12,685 nt of DNA from Bacteroidota bacterium (GTDB taxonomy: Bacteria > Bacteroidota > Bacteroidia > Bacteroidales > GCA-2748055), in NCBI GenBank assembly GCA_024244665.1, contig JAAEOI010000326.1, positions 1-12,685 on the forward strand. Direction: 5' to 3'. Position numbers and translations under genes: made by a program. The notes under the pieces are model-generated. The model was not told the origin of the DNA and made no database searches. It saw only the letters and a program-made list of their open reading frames with translations. Below, in pieces: positions 1 to 6,434 of the stretch. The first letter of the stretch is position 1, and every line of letters begins with the position of its first letter.

Positions 1-29
1 AAAAAAATCTGGTCATCTCGGGAATAGAA

Positions 30-458
30 TTAGCGAGCAAAGAGGCGCTGAATAAAATTACGGTTCCGGGGGAGGCTTTTCAGCTCCATCTCCAGGTGCG
101 GGTGTTCCTCCGGATTGATCATCTGATAGATTTCACCCCAGCCAAACATTCCGCCTATATTCCTGTCATCAATGAACAGGTCTGCTTCGATCTTCCTGCT
201 GGAATAATTTTCGTCGAACTCCTCCTCCGGGTAGCTCTTATTCACGGCATAAAACTCGATCCCGTTTTGCCGGCAATATTCCACAGCTTCATCCAGTTCC
301 CTACCCGAACGGTAGGTCCAGAGGATTAACAGGTGCTTCTGCTTCTGAAGTGCCCTGAGGGTATCAAATGCAAAAAGGATTTCTTTCCCGATCTCGGGGT
401 ATCTGTGTTCAACAATAGTTCCGTCAAAATCGACAGCAATCTTAATTGGGATTTCCAT
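30..458 (-). CDS. BT0820-type HAD-superfamily hydrolase (small)
   Basis: A 142-residue protein with the HAD signature near its N-terminus: DFDGT at residues 10-14 supplies the two catalytic aspartates (D10, D12). A threonine in 'LWTYR' (residue 48) fits motif II, and 'FIDDRN' (95-100) supplies the Mg-binding acids of motif IV. Length and arrangement match the short, cap-less HAD proteins typified by Bacteroides BT0820; that parallel is from family knowledge, and the substrate is unknown. The start at 458 is the first ATG before the hydrophobic strand leading to DFDGT. It begins 40 nt after the cysK stop on the same strand and is probably the last gene of the pssA-cysE-cysK-HAD run. A T-rich end (AAAAAAA at 1-7 on the plus strand) lies downstream, but I see no convincing hairpin. 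Confidence 0.85.
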   Translation of the reverse strand: MEIPIKIAVDFDGTIVEHRYPEIGKEILFAFDTLRALQKQKHLLILWTYRSGRELDEAVEYCRQNGIEFYAVNKSYPEEEFDENYSSRKIEADLFIDDRNIGGMFGWGEIYQMINPEEHPHLEMELKSLPRNRNFIQRLFAR

Positions 459-498
459 AAATTCAACTCTTCTCTTGTCTCAAAAATACAAAAACCTC

Positions 499-1410
499 TC
501 AAAAGAGATCATCTACTGAAAGATATCTTTCACCGGTATCGTAACTAAATGTAAGGATTGTTGAAGCGGGATCAGCTTTTTGCAACAGCATGGCCACTGC
601 AGCCAGGGAGGCTCCCGACGATATCCCGGCAAACAGCCCCTCCTCCCCGGCAGCCCTCCGGGCATAATCATATGCTTCAGCCTTCTCAATGGCAAAAGTC
701 CCGTCCAGAAGTGAAGTATCCAGATTCTGCGGGATAAAGCCGGCACCGATCCCCATGATCCCGTGGGGGGAGGGTTCCCCCCCGGCTATTACCGATGAAC
801 CGACCGGTTCCACAGCATATACCTTCAATGCGGGCATCTCTTTTTTCAACACCCTTGCCACCCCGGATATATGTCCGCCAGTACCCACGCCGGTCACCAG
901 GTAATCGATCCCGCCGGGGAAATCAGCAAGTATCTCCTTTGCTGTTGTGGCTTCATGGATAGATGGATTGGCACTATTGTCGAACTGCGAGGGGATCCAC
1001 GAGGTAGTGATCTCCGCAGCCAGTTCCTCCGCCTTTGCAATGGATCCCTTCATCCCCTTCTCACGTGGGGTGAGGACAATCTCGGCACCGTAGGCCCTGA
1101 GGATATTCCTGCGCTCCACCGACATGGACTCGGGCATCACCAGGATGACCCGGTATCCTTTAACGGCTCCCACCATGGCCAGCCCGATCCCTGTATTCCC
1201 CGAGGTGGGCTCAATAATGGCTGCACCCTCCTTCAGTAAGCCCCTTTGTTCCGCATCCGTTACCATTGCATCGGCAATGCGGTCCTTAATGCTCCCACCG
1301 GGGTTTGTCTGCTCCAACTTCACCCACACATTCCCGGCCCCTGGAAATAAATTCCGCAGCCTCAGGTGGGGTGTGTTCCCGATCGTCTCAAGTATGTTCT
1401 CGTATTTCAT
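499..1410 (-). CDS. cysK: Cysteine synthase (O-acetylserine sulfhydrylase)
   Basis: A PLP enzyme of 303 residues that converts O-acetyl-L-serine plus sulfide to L-cysteine in the cytoplasm. Visible landmarks: the PLP lysine in 'NPGGSIKDR' (K42), the substrate loop 'TSGNTG' (69-74), the phosphate-binding loop 'GTGGH' (176-180), and the 'GISSGAS' segment (262-268) contacting the pyridine ring. The protein ends in the family-typical 'TGERYLS' (292-298). I prefer the ATG at 1410 ([14 protein letters not shown]) over an in-frame ATG eight codons upstream, because family members begin right at this segment and the extra residues look non-native. The O-acetylserine supplier cysE lies 103 nt upstream on the same strand, so the two catalyse consecutive steps. 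CysK and CysM cannot be separated with certainty by eye; the length and motifs fit CysK. Confidence 0.92.
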   Translation of the reverse strand: MKYENILETIGNTPHLRLRNLFPGAGNVWVKLEQTNPGGSIKDRIADAMVTDAEQRGLLKEGAAIIEPTSGNTGIGLAMVGAVKGYRVILVMPESMSVERRNILRAYGAEIVLTPREKGMKGSIAKAEELAAEITTSWIPSQFDNSANPSIHEATTAKEILADFPGGIDYLVTGVGTGGHISGVARVLKKEMPALKVYAVEPVGSSVIAGGEPSPHGIMGIGAGFIPQNLDTSLLDGTFAIEKAEAYDYARRAAGEEGLFAGISSGASLAAVAMLLQKADPASTILTFSYDTGERYLSVDDLF

Positions 1411-1425
1411 GGTTTTGCTCGTTAT

Positions 1426-1440
1426 GCTTGCCACGCAAGC
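1426..1440 (-). promoter_or_regulatory. Perfect 6-bp hairpin just upstream of cysK
   Basis: GCTTGC-CAC-GCAAGC is a perfect inverted repeat with a 3-nt loop, 15 nt before the chosen cysK start, in the cysE-cysK gap. It has no T-tract, so it is not a standard terminator. It could affect cysK translation or mark an RNA processing site; function is inferred only. Confidence 0.3.
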
Positions 1441-1513
1441 GTTAGTATGTTGGCTTCGCGAATGTAAATGTGAAAATAGGAAAGAAACCTTACTTTCTTA
1501 CTTATTTACTTCC

Positions 1514-2356
1514 TCAAATGACAAAGTCATTCGGTGTTTCAAAGTCCTTACTGTCCCTGATAACCACCCTGTGATTCCTGTATACCACCGAATAGGGTAG
1601 TACGCTCTCGGTAATCCAGGTATTCCCGCCCACCACCGTATGGTGCCCGATGGTAGTATTGCCCCCCAGAATGGTGCTCCCTGCATAGATCACCACGTGA
1701 TCCTCGATAGTGGGGTGCCGCTTGGTTTTAGCCAGCCATTTCTCCACTGTAAGCGCCCCGAGGGTCACACCCTGGTATATTTTCACATTCTCCCCGATCC
1801 GGGCAGTCTCCCCGATCACAATACCGGTTCCATGATCGATGAAGAAGGGTGACCCGATCTCCGCACCGGGATGGATATCTATCCCTGTTTTGCCATGAAC
1901 ATACTCCGTCATCACCCTTGGTAAAACCGGCACTCCGAGCCGGAACAGGATATTGGAGAGACGGTATACAGAAATGCAGTAGAAGCCCGGATAACAGAGG
2001 ATGATCTCCTCCACACAGCTGGAAGCAGGATCGAAGCGGGTAATGGCCTCGGCATCCGCGACCAGCTGCTCGAATACCACAGGAAGTTCTTCAAAAAAAG
2101 CGGTGGTAAGCTCTTCGGGCGATTGCTCCAATGATACGCTTATGGAGCGCAGCAGTTCCCTCAGCTTCAGGTTACAACGTTCAATCTCAGTTGCCATCCT
2201 TTCCGGGTCGGCCCCACCATTCTGCTGGATCGGAAAGAGGGTCGTGATCAGTGTATCTGTAAACTCATGGGCCTCCGCTATGGAGGGTACAGCAGTGCAA
2301 TGCCCATTGCTGAATTCACTGAGTCTTTTTATAAAGGCCTTATCCGGTCTGCTCAT
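1514..2356 (-). CDS. cysE: Serine O-acetyltransferase (EpsC-type)
   Basis: A 280-residue enzyme that acetylates L-serine with acetyl-CoA to O-acetylserine, the first committed step of cysteine synthesis. Residues 1 to about 145 form the alpha-helical N-terminal domain. A left-handed beta-helix follows, built of hexapeptide repeats from 'GIDIHPGAEIG' (158-168) through 'GGNTTIGHHTVVGGNTWI'. The catalytic Asp-His pair is in 'FIDHGTG' (D174, H175) and the second histidine in 'TKRHPTI' (H214). The longer N-terminal part and 'VHGKTGIDIHPGA' fit the EpsC-like serine acetyltransferases common in Bacteroidota. The protein ends 'PNDFVI'; the terminal Ile is typical of the CysE tail that docks into CysK, so a cysteine synthase complex is plausible (inference). 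Its ATG overlaps the pssA stop by 4 nt (ATGA), indicating translational coupling. Confidence 0.92.
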   Translation of the reverse strand: MSRPDKAFIKRLSEFSNGHCTAVPSIAEAHEFTDTLITTLFPIQQNGGADPERMATEIERCNLKLRELLRSISVSLEQSPEELTTAFFEELPVVFEQLVADAEAITRFDPASSCVEEIILCYPGFYCISVYRLSNILFRLGVPVLPRVMTEYVHGKTGIDIHPGAEIGSPFFIDHGTGIVIGETARIGENVKIYQGVTLGALTVEKWLAKTKRHPTIEDHVVIYAGSTILGGNTTIGHHTVVGGNTWITESVLPYSVVYRNHRVVIRDSKDFETPNDFVI

Positions 2357-3072
2357 CTGAGTGTCAATAAAAGGTTCAGGAGGGAGAGTAAAATGTAAGT
2401 TAAAATCACCAGTGCTATTCCGGGCAGTCCGGTAAATGCGAGAATCACCACGGCCATAGCCAGCAGGATGTAGCGGATCAGGTTCCCCTTAAGCCTGAAG
2501 TGTTTAAACTTCAGGGAGTACATGGGAACAGGCAGGATCATGTAGAAGGCCATTATTACCATGATGGCCCACAGAAAATAGAGATTTACCTGTGTACCAA
2601 AAAGCAGCCCCTCATTCATGAACTGCCAGTACAATCCGGTCCAGAAAAGAGCATGGGCAGGCGTGGGCAGGCCGTGAAAAAAGGCGGCCCCGGTCTCTTC
2701 CAGGTTAAACCGGGCCAGCCGGATGGCCGACAAGGCCGGGATCATCAGTACAGATAAAAGCATCAGCCACTGTATGGTGCGGGGGTAGAGAGAGTCATCG
2801 GCTGCGATGAACTGCTGCCTGAATATGATGTATACAAAGATTGCCGGCAGTAGGCCGAAGCTTACCATGTCGGACAGGGAATCGAGCTGTTTACCGGTCT
2901 CGCTGGCAGCATTAAGCAGTCGGGCGGCCATGCCGTCCATGAAATCGAAGAGGGCTGCAGCCAGCAGTAGATAGACAGACCATTGCCACTGTCCCTCAAT
3001 GGCGAAGACAATGGCCACGGTTCCACATGACAGGTTCAGCAGGGTGAACAGATTAGGGATGTGCTTCTTCAT
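2353..3072 (-). CDS. pssA: CDP-diacylglycerol--serine O-phosphatidyltransferase
   Basis: An integral membrane enzyme of about 239 residues that joins CDP-diacylglycerol and L-serine to make phosphatidylserine, the precursor of phosphatidylethanolamine. The full CDP-alcohol phosphotransferase signature DG-x2-AR-x8-G-x3-D-x3-D is present at residues 46-68 (D46, G47, R51, G60, D64, D68). Multiple hydrophobic helices follow to the C-terminus. I choose the ATG at 3072 (MKKHIPNLFTLLN), which matches the usual family N-terminus; another in-frame ATG lies eight codons upstream at 3096. Either start overlaps the end of a small upstream ORF (stop at 3053). The gene is coupled to cysE downstream (4-nt overlap). 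Both PssA and CysE draw on the serine pool. Confidence 0.92.
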   Translation of the reverse strand: MKKHIPNLFTLLNLSCGTVAIVFAIEGQWQWSVYLLLAAALFDFMDGMAARLLNAASETGKQLDSLSDMVSFGLLPAIFVYIIFRQQFIAADDSLYPRTIQWLMLLSVLMIPALSAIRLARFNLEETGAAFFHGLPTPAHALFWTGLYWQFMNEGLLFGTQVNLYFLWAIMVIMAFYMILPVPMYSLKFKHFRLKGNLIRYILLAMAVVILAFTGLPGIALVILTYILLSLLNLLLTLR

Positions 3073-3184
3073 GAGCTTCAGCAAGTTGTTTTTCAAAATA
3101 CCTGAGTGCCCAGCGTACCGCCAGGTAGCTGACCCAGATCATGAAGGGCCAGGACAAACATCCGATAATTGCTCCAATGTACAT
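3053..3184 (-). CDS. Small single-TM protein, possible small subunit of cytochrome bd oxidase
   Basis: A short ORF of 43 codons that is easily missed. It starts MYIGAIIGCLSWPFMIWVSY, one hydrophobic helix of about 20-25 residues, followed by a charged amphipathic tail rich in Glu, Ala and His (RYFEKQLAEAHEEAHP). It lies 53 nt after the stop of the cydB remnant on the same strand and overlaps the start of pssA by 20 nt. A small single-TM protein encoded right after cydB, with an N-terminal membrane helix and a short charged tail, recalls CydX-type accessory subunits. I do not see a decisive sequence match, so the assignment rests on position and architecture. If the oxidase has been lost it may be a leftover, or may be kept for coupling to pssA. 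Confidence 0.45.
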   Translation of the reverse strand: MYIGAIIGCLSWPFMIWVSYLAVRWALRYFEKQLAEAHEEAHP

Positions 3185-3237
3185 ATATTTATATTTAGTT
3201 ATTGGTTACAGGCATTGACAATTTTTTAATTACTTTA

Positions 3238-3543
3238 TCACAACTCACCATTTCCTTTATACACATGATGCTCCTCCTCCTTCTCATCGATCTTCTTTTT
3301 GTTCAGGGCCCTCCAGGCATAGATGATATAGGCCAGCACGAAGGGAACAAAAAGTGAAACCCGGCTCAAGGCTACCAGCGTATAGTGGCTGGAGGAGGCA
3401 TTCAGAATGGTCAGAGAGCTCTGTATGTCATATGATGACGGATAGAATGCTGTATTGTTCATGCCTGCCAGTACAGCCAGCACCCGGGCCAGAAAAAACA
3501 TGGTGAGTCCCAGTGACAACGGCACAAAGATCCTGTGAAACAT
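3238..3543 (-). pseudogene. cydB: cydB 3' remnant (cytochrome bd quinol oxidase subunit II, C-terminal part)
   Basis: The 101-residue ORF matches only the end of CydB. 'FYPSSYDIQSSLTILNASSS' (33-52) is the conserved segment that reads 'PSS...SLT...ATSS' in other CydB proteins, followed by the last TM helix 'LFVPFVLAYIIYAWRALNKK' (64-83) and a charged tail. Full CydB proteins are roughly 340-380 residues, so about 70% of the gene is missing. The same frame stays open for only six codons upstream of the ATG before a TAG at about 3562-3564. Beyond that the DNA is AT-rich and I see no cydA or cydB sequence. CydB normally pairs with CydA to reduce O2 with quinol; this fragment cannot do so. An alternative is a small expressed membrane protein reusing the C-terminal helices. 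Confidence 0.8.
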
Positions 3544-3578
3544 GGTCCGGATTAAGACTGCCTATTTTTATTTGCTCT

Positions 3579-3592
3579 AAATAGAACTATTT
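3579..3592. repeat. 14-bp near-contiguous palindrome AAATAG-AA-CTATTT
   Basis: AAATAG and CTATTT are perfect reverse complements separated by AA. The site sits between the cydB remnant and the plus-strand lipoprotein gene. It could be an operator half-site pair or chance in AT-rich DNA. Confidence 0.25.
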
Positions 3593-3606
3593 TTCATCAT
3601 CTTTGG

Positions 3607-3638
3607 TTGGTTTATCACCCAATTTCAGATGATATTTG
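3607..3638 (+). promoter_or_regulatory. Candidate Bacteroidota-type promoter for the HMA lipoprotein
   Basis: TTG at 3607-3609 and GATATTTG at 3631-3638 (one mismatch to TAnnTTTG) are separated by 21 nt, at the upper end of the usual spacing. They lie about 85 nt before the lipoprotein ATG. The gene is flanked by minus-strand genes on both sides and so needs its own promoter. Prediction is by eye only. Confidence 0.3.
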
Positions 3639-3723
3639 TTATTTAAGGAATGAATCGAACCCTAATTGCATTTTTGATGTTGGCCCCGGCAAGGGTGGCC
3701 AATAAAACTTTTTAAACCAGCAT

Positions 3724-4050
3724 ATGAAAATTTTATGGATCGCAATGGCCGCCGTGTTAATGGTCGCCTGCAACACGCAACCGAAAACAGATGCCGCCCA
3801 GGCAGAGGAGAACTCCATCGCGGCCGACGCACAATGGGTGGAGGTAACTCTTAAAGTTGCAGGGATGACCTGCGAAGGATGTGAAAACGCCATTAACACC
3901 GGTGTGAAGGGACTGGAAGGGATCGCCTCGGTGGAATCGTCTCATGAAGAGGCCTGTACTAAAGTCAAATACGACAGCAACACCACCTCAGTGGAGGAGA
4001 TTACTGCCAGTATTACAGAGACCGGCTTCAAGGTAAAGGGTGAAATCTGA
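3724..4050 (+). CDS. Heavy-metal-associated (HMA) domain lipoprotein
   Basis: A 108-residue exported protein. The N-terminus is a lipoprotein signal peptide with the lipobox cysteine in 'LMVAC' (C16). A short Ala/Glu-rich linker follows, then one HMA domain from about residue 38 to the end. The metal-binding motif is 'GMTCEGC' (two cysteines, as in MerP, CopZ and P1B-ATPase N-domains). A further cysteine in 'EEACTKVKYD' sits on the strand that usually reads 'A.V.Y'. Likely role: binding Cu(I) or a similar soft metal at the membrane surface on the periplasmic side; the metal is not determinable here. No transporter or P-type ATPase is adjacent. It converges with the methyltransferase gene, 17 nt between the stops. 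Confidence 0.85.
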   Translation: MKILWIAMAAVLMVACNTQPKTDAAQAEENSIAADAQWVEVTLKVAGMTCEGCENAINTGVKGLEGIASVESSHEEACTKVKYDSNTTSVEEITASITETGFKVKGEI

Positions 4051-4071
4051 GAACCGGCCAGCGGGTCTCAG
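4047..4071. terminator. Hairpin spanning both stop codons of two convergent genes
   Basis: CTGAGAACC and GGGTCTCAG pair at 8 of 9 positions around a 7-nt loop. The hairpin covers the stop of the HMA lipoprotein (4048-4050) and that of the FkbM-like gene (4068-4070). No T-tract follows on either strand, so it is a weak terminator candidate or a transcript-end stabiliser. Confidence 0.35.
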
Positions 4072-4847
4072 GAGAACGACTGGTAGAAAGGAATGTGCTT
4101 CCTGCCTTTAGAGGCGAATATGATACCGTAATTCTTCCTGTTGTATATCCAGGTCCGGTTGATCAGTAATTTAACACAAAATCCCCACCAGAAAAGCTGG
4201 TGGATTCTGCGGAATTTTGTCCTATACCCCAGGGACTGTAAATATGAAATGATCATTTCATAGTCGGGTTGTCCCTCAATGGTTCCCGAGGCATCGTAAC
4301 GCCCGGCAACAATGGTGAGGGATAGGTTTTCGGCCTGCTTCAGTCCCTTTATGAATCCCAGGAGCGTATGGTATTCCGCCCCATTGTTGGTCAGGTTGAC
4401 ATGTCCCACACTGTGAATGTCTATCTGATTCTCCATGAGAATATTGTCAAGCGTATCCATCTGGACCTCTGCCTCTTCACCGCTGAAGTCGACCGTCTCA
4501 TCAATGGGGATATTCCCCAGCTGGTTCCACGATGCTTCCCTTCCGAACAGAAATCTTGCCCTTGCTTTTTCAGAGAATGTTGCAGCCCTGATCAGCTTGA
4601 TGTTCCTGTACTTTTTTAAGGATATGATTTCCCCGGCCAGCTGATGATTCCTGTCATCCGGATCAATTCCGTAGACAAGCCCTTTCTTCCCGACTCTCCC
4701 GGACATTTCATAAAGATCAGAAGTAAGCGGAGATGACATATCAAATCCCACCTGTATCCCCACCTCACCCTTTTTTAATGCAGGGAATTTAATCCGTTGA
4801 TCAATCAAGGAAAAGAGGCGAAAAAAGGTATGTTTCAGCTTTCTCAT
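4068..4847 (-). CDS. FkbM-family methyltransferase-like protein
   Basis: A 259-residue, probably cytoplasmic protein with features of FkbM-type SAM-dependent methyltransferases. 'GIQVGFDMSSPLTSDLYEMS' (30-49) stands in the place of the glycine-rich SAM loop. It is followed by 'GKKGLVYGIDPDDRNHQL' with the acidic 'IDPD' that would hold the SAM ribose. The later 'DTLDNIL' and 'NLTNNGAEYHTLLGF' correspond to the family's 'LD.ll' and 'KIDVEGAE...L.G' segments. The usual 'KIDVEG' is replaced by 'VNLTNNGAE', so this is a divergent subfamily and catalysis is not assured. It starts 13 nt after the UbiA-like stop, making a two-gene unit. The substrate is unknown; FkbM proteins methylate hydroxyls of varied small molecules and glycans. 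Confidence 0.7.
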   Translation of the reverse strand: MRKLKHTFFRLFSLIDQRIKFPALKKGEVGIQVGFDMSSPLTSDLYEMSGRVGKKGLVYGIDPDDRNHQLAGEIISLKKYRNIKLIRAATFSEKARARFLFGREASWNQLGNIPIDETVDFSGEEAEVQMDTLDNILMENQIDIHSVGHVNLTNNGAEYHTLLGFIKGLKQAENLSLTIVAGRYDASGTIEGQPDYEMIISYLQSLGYRTKFRRIHQLFWWGFCVKLLINRTWIYNRKNYGIIFASKGRKHIPFYQSFS

Positions 4848-4860
4848 CTTGCAGGCGGAC

Positions 4861-5703
4861 TTATCTGATCAACAGGGTCAGGAAGCTCATGAAAAGGACC
4901 GCATCGACAGTCCACCGGTAAAGGTCTTTCTTCCTGAACCACGATGGCAGCAGGAGTACCAGCAGCAGTATGGTGGACATGCCCGTAAGGACCAGGGCAA
5001 ACTGAGTGTACCTGTCCGTTTCAAATACCAGGAACTGAAGAATCGAAACCAGGTAGATCCCAATCCCGGTACCCAGCAGCAGGTTCCTGGTCCGTTTCCT
5101 TCCCAGGATCAGTGCAAGCGAGGCAATGCCCATCCTTGAATCGAGCTGGATATCATAAAGGGAGATCACACCCAGGTTCAACAGCAGCACCCCGGCCATC
5201 AGAATCAGGATCATAATGTGGGTGGACTCCGGGACAAGGGTCCGGGTGAGGAAGGGTCCCATCCATGTACCTGCCAGGTATAGCAACAGGACAAACACCT
5301 CCCCTGGTATAAAGAGAAAACTGTTCTTTTTGAAGATATGGCGCATGGCATAGAAAAGGAGCACCCCGCCTCCCAGGGCCAGGGCAGCCTTCAACATCTC
5401 CCTGTCGAGGAAATTGAATACCAGAAGTATATCGGCAACCCCCACTACCCCCATGAACCATAGGAGAATCCTCATGTTTTTAAAGATGAAAACATGCATC
5501 TCGCGCTGGGGACTTTTCCTGTGTCTCCATGCATCCAGCAGGTGATCGCCTGTGTAGAGCACCCAGACCGTTAAGGCCAGGGCCGCCCACCAGCTCCAGC
5601 CGGGATTTGCCGAAAAGAGTCTGGCCGCGAGTGTTGATGTGGCCAGTGCTCCAAATACAATATCGAGACTTAAAAAATGAAAATAACGGTAGATCTGCCT
5701 CAC
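4861..5703 (-). CDS. UbiA-like prenyltransferase family membrane protein
   Basis: A polytopic membrane protein of about 280 residues with seven to nine hydrophobic helices. Two aspartate-rich sites match the UbiA superfamily: 'TGDHLLDAWRH' (51-61), in place of NDxxDxxxD, and 'SLYDIQLDSRMG' (181-192), in place of the second DxxxD site. These would bind Mg and prenyl diphosphate, suggesting prenyl transfer to an acceptor in the membrane; the acceptor is unknown and the first motif is altered, so activity is uncertain. An ATG at 5769 is in frame, but its first 22 residues come from DNA that encodes the end of actF in another frame. I therefore favour the GTG at 5703, 4 nt after the actF stop. 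The FkbM-like gene follows after 13 nt. Confidence 0.72.
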   Translation of the reverse strand: MRQIYRYFHFLSLDIVFGALATSTLAARLFSANPGWSWWAALALTVWVLYTGDHLLDAWRHRKSPQREMHVFIFKNMRILLWFMGVVGVADILLVFNFLDREMLKAALALGGGVLLFYAMRHIFKKNSFLFIPGEVFVLLLYLAGTWMGPFLTRTLVPESTHIMILILMAGVLLLNLGVISLYDIQLDSRMGIASLALILGRKRTRNLLLGTGIGIYLVSILQFLVFETDRYTQFALVLTGMSTILLLVLLLPSWFRKKDLYRWTVDAVLFMSFLTLLIR

Positions 5704-5995
5704 TCTGTTATGTTTGATGATGTTTGCTCTCCTCCAGGCAGGGGTGGTTGACCGGGTAAAGGTTGGCACAGGTTAATGAATACCCTGTAACCAGCATGAA
5801 CAATCCGGCGAACCCGACAAACATACCGATCTCCTGGAATCCCAGTACCTGCTCTCCCACCGCTTCTGGGAATATCTGCAGGTAAAGATCGATAAACTGG
5901 CCCACAATCAGAAACGGAATCACGATTTTAATCCCCGTTTTGTTTCGGGCTGTGATCAGGGGCATCACCGGCACAAAGGGAAGAACCTCCAGCCT

Positions 5996-6008
5996 TCACC
6001 CCTCACCC
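5996..6008 (-). repeat. G-rich motif GGGTGAGGGGTGA at the actF frameshift
   Basis: On the minus strand this 13-mer lies about 10 bp before the point where the actF reading frame breaks. It is identical to a 13-mer inside the G-rich tract at 10834-10846. It may be a copy of a short dispersed repeat or partly native actF codons (VRGEG). Confidence 0.45.
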
Positions 6009-6292
6009 GCGGAAGAAAATAGGCGATCTCCCCGGGATTGTTGCCATACCAGATCAGCATGAATTCGGCAAACCAGAAGTAATCCCAGATGATACAGAGC
6101 ATGAATATATACCTGGAGAAGTCGCCCATATGTGAAGCGTTGAGAAAGGGGAAATATCCGCGTTGATGGAGGATCACGGCAATAAAAGCGATTGCGATGG
6201 ATCCGTGATGGAAGGCAGACAGGAAATTACGGATGGCAAAGATGGTGCTGTACCAGTGGGCATCGATGGACATGATCCAGTCGATCATAGCA

Positions 6293-6343
6293 AATAGGGT
6301 GTTAAGGTTCCCATATAATAGAATCCCGGGGAAACACCCTATT
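6293..6343. repeat. 11-bp perfect inverted repeat at the 5' edge of the actF remnant
   Basis: AATAGGGTGTT (6293-6303) and AACACCCTATT (6333-6343) are exact reverse complements around a 29-nt spacer, which itself contains TTCCC and GGGAA that can extend the stem with a bulge. The inner arm is actF coding sequence (NTLF); the outer arm lies beyond recognisable actF. This is compatible with a fold-back event at the deletion breakpoint or with a hairpin. Confidence 0.6.
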
Positions 6344-6360
6344 GAACCGTGAATCAATTA

Positions 6361-6389
6361 TTGATAATCCCGTATTTTCTCAACTTTTG
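6361..6389 (+). promoter_or_regulatory. Candidate Bacteroidota-type promoter for the BASS transporter
   Basis: TTG at 6361-6363 and AACTTTTG at 6382-6389 (one mismatch to TAnnTTTG), spaced by 18 nt, lie about 45 nt before the transporter ATG. Predicted by eye. Confidence 0.4.
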
Positions 6390-6434
6390 AATACTACCGA
6401 AACAGTTACCAGGTATAATTAATTAACAATTATC

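Larger units (their letters stand above)
5708..6357 (-). pseudogene. actF: actF remnant (alternative complex III membrane subunit), 5'-truncated and frameshifted
   Basis: Two adjacent frames each match part of ActF, the NrfD-like membrane subunit of the quinol:cytochrome c/oxygen alternative complex III. Frame one (6357 to about 5980) contains 'FAMIDWIMSIDAHWYSTIF' and 'WFAEFMLIWYGNNPGEIAYF', hallmark ActF segments, then runs to a premature TGA. The second frame (about 5990-5708) contains 'PFVPVMPLITARNK', 'FQEIGMFVGFAGLF' and the typical tail 'NHPCLEESKHH'. Between 'GWRFF' and 'PFVP' some 7-9 family residues appear missing, so an indel has shifted the frame. The N-terminal half of ActF (usually 400 or more residues) is absent, and no other act gene is present. 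The fragment cannot form the complex; I regard it as decayed. Confidence 0.82.

Noticed and set aside
1411..1513. Cysteine- or serine-sensing riboswitch before cysK
   Set aside because: Apart from one short hairpin there is no multi-helix structure or known aptamer motif.
5704..5769. N-terminal 22 residues of the UbiA-like protein from an upstream ATG
   Set aside because: The DNA encodes the conserved ActF tail in another frame, so these residues are more likely a by-product; GTG at 5703 follows the actF stop.
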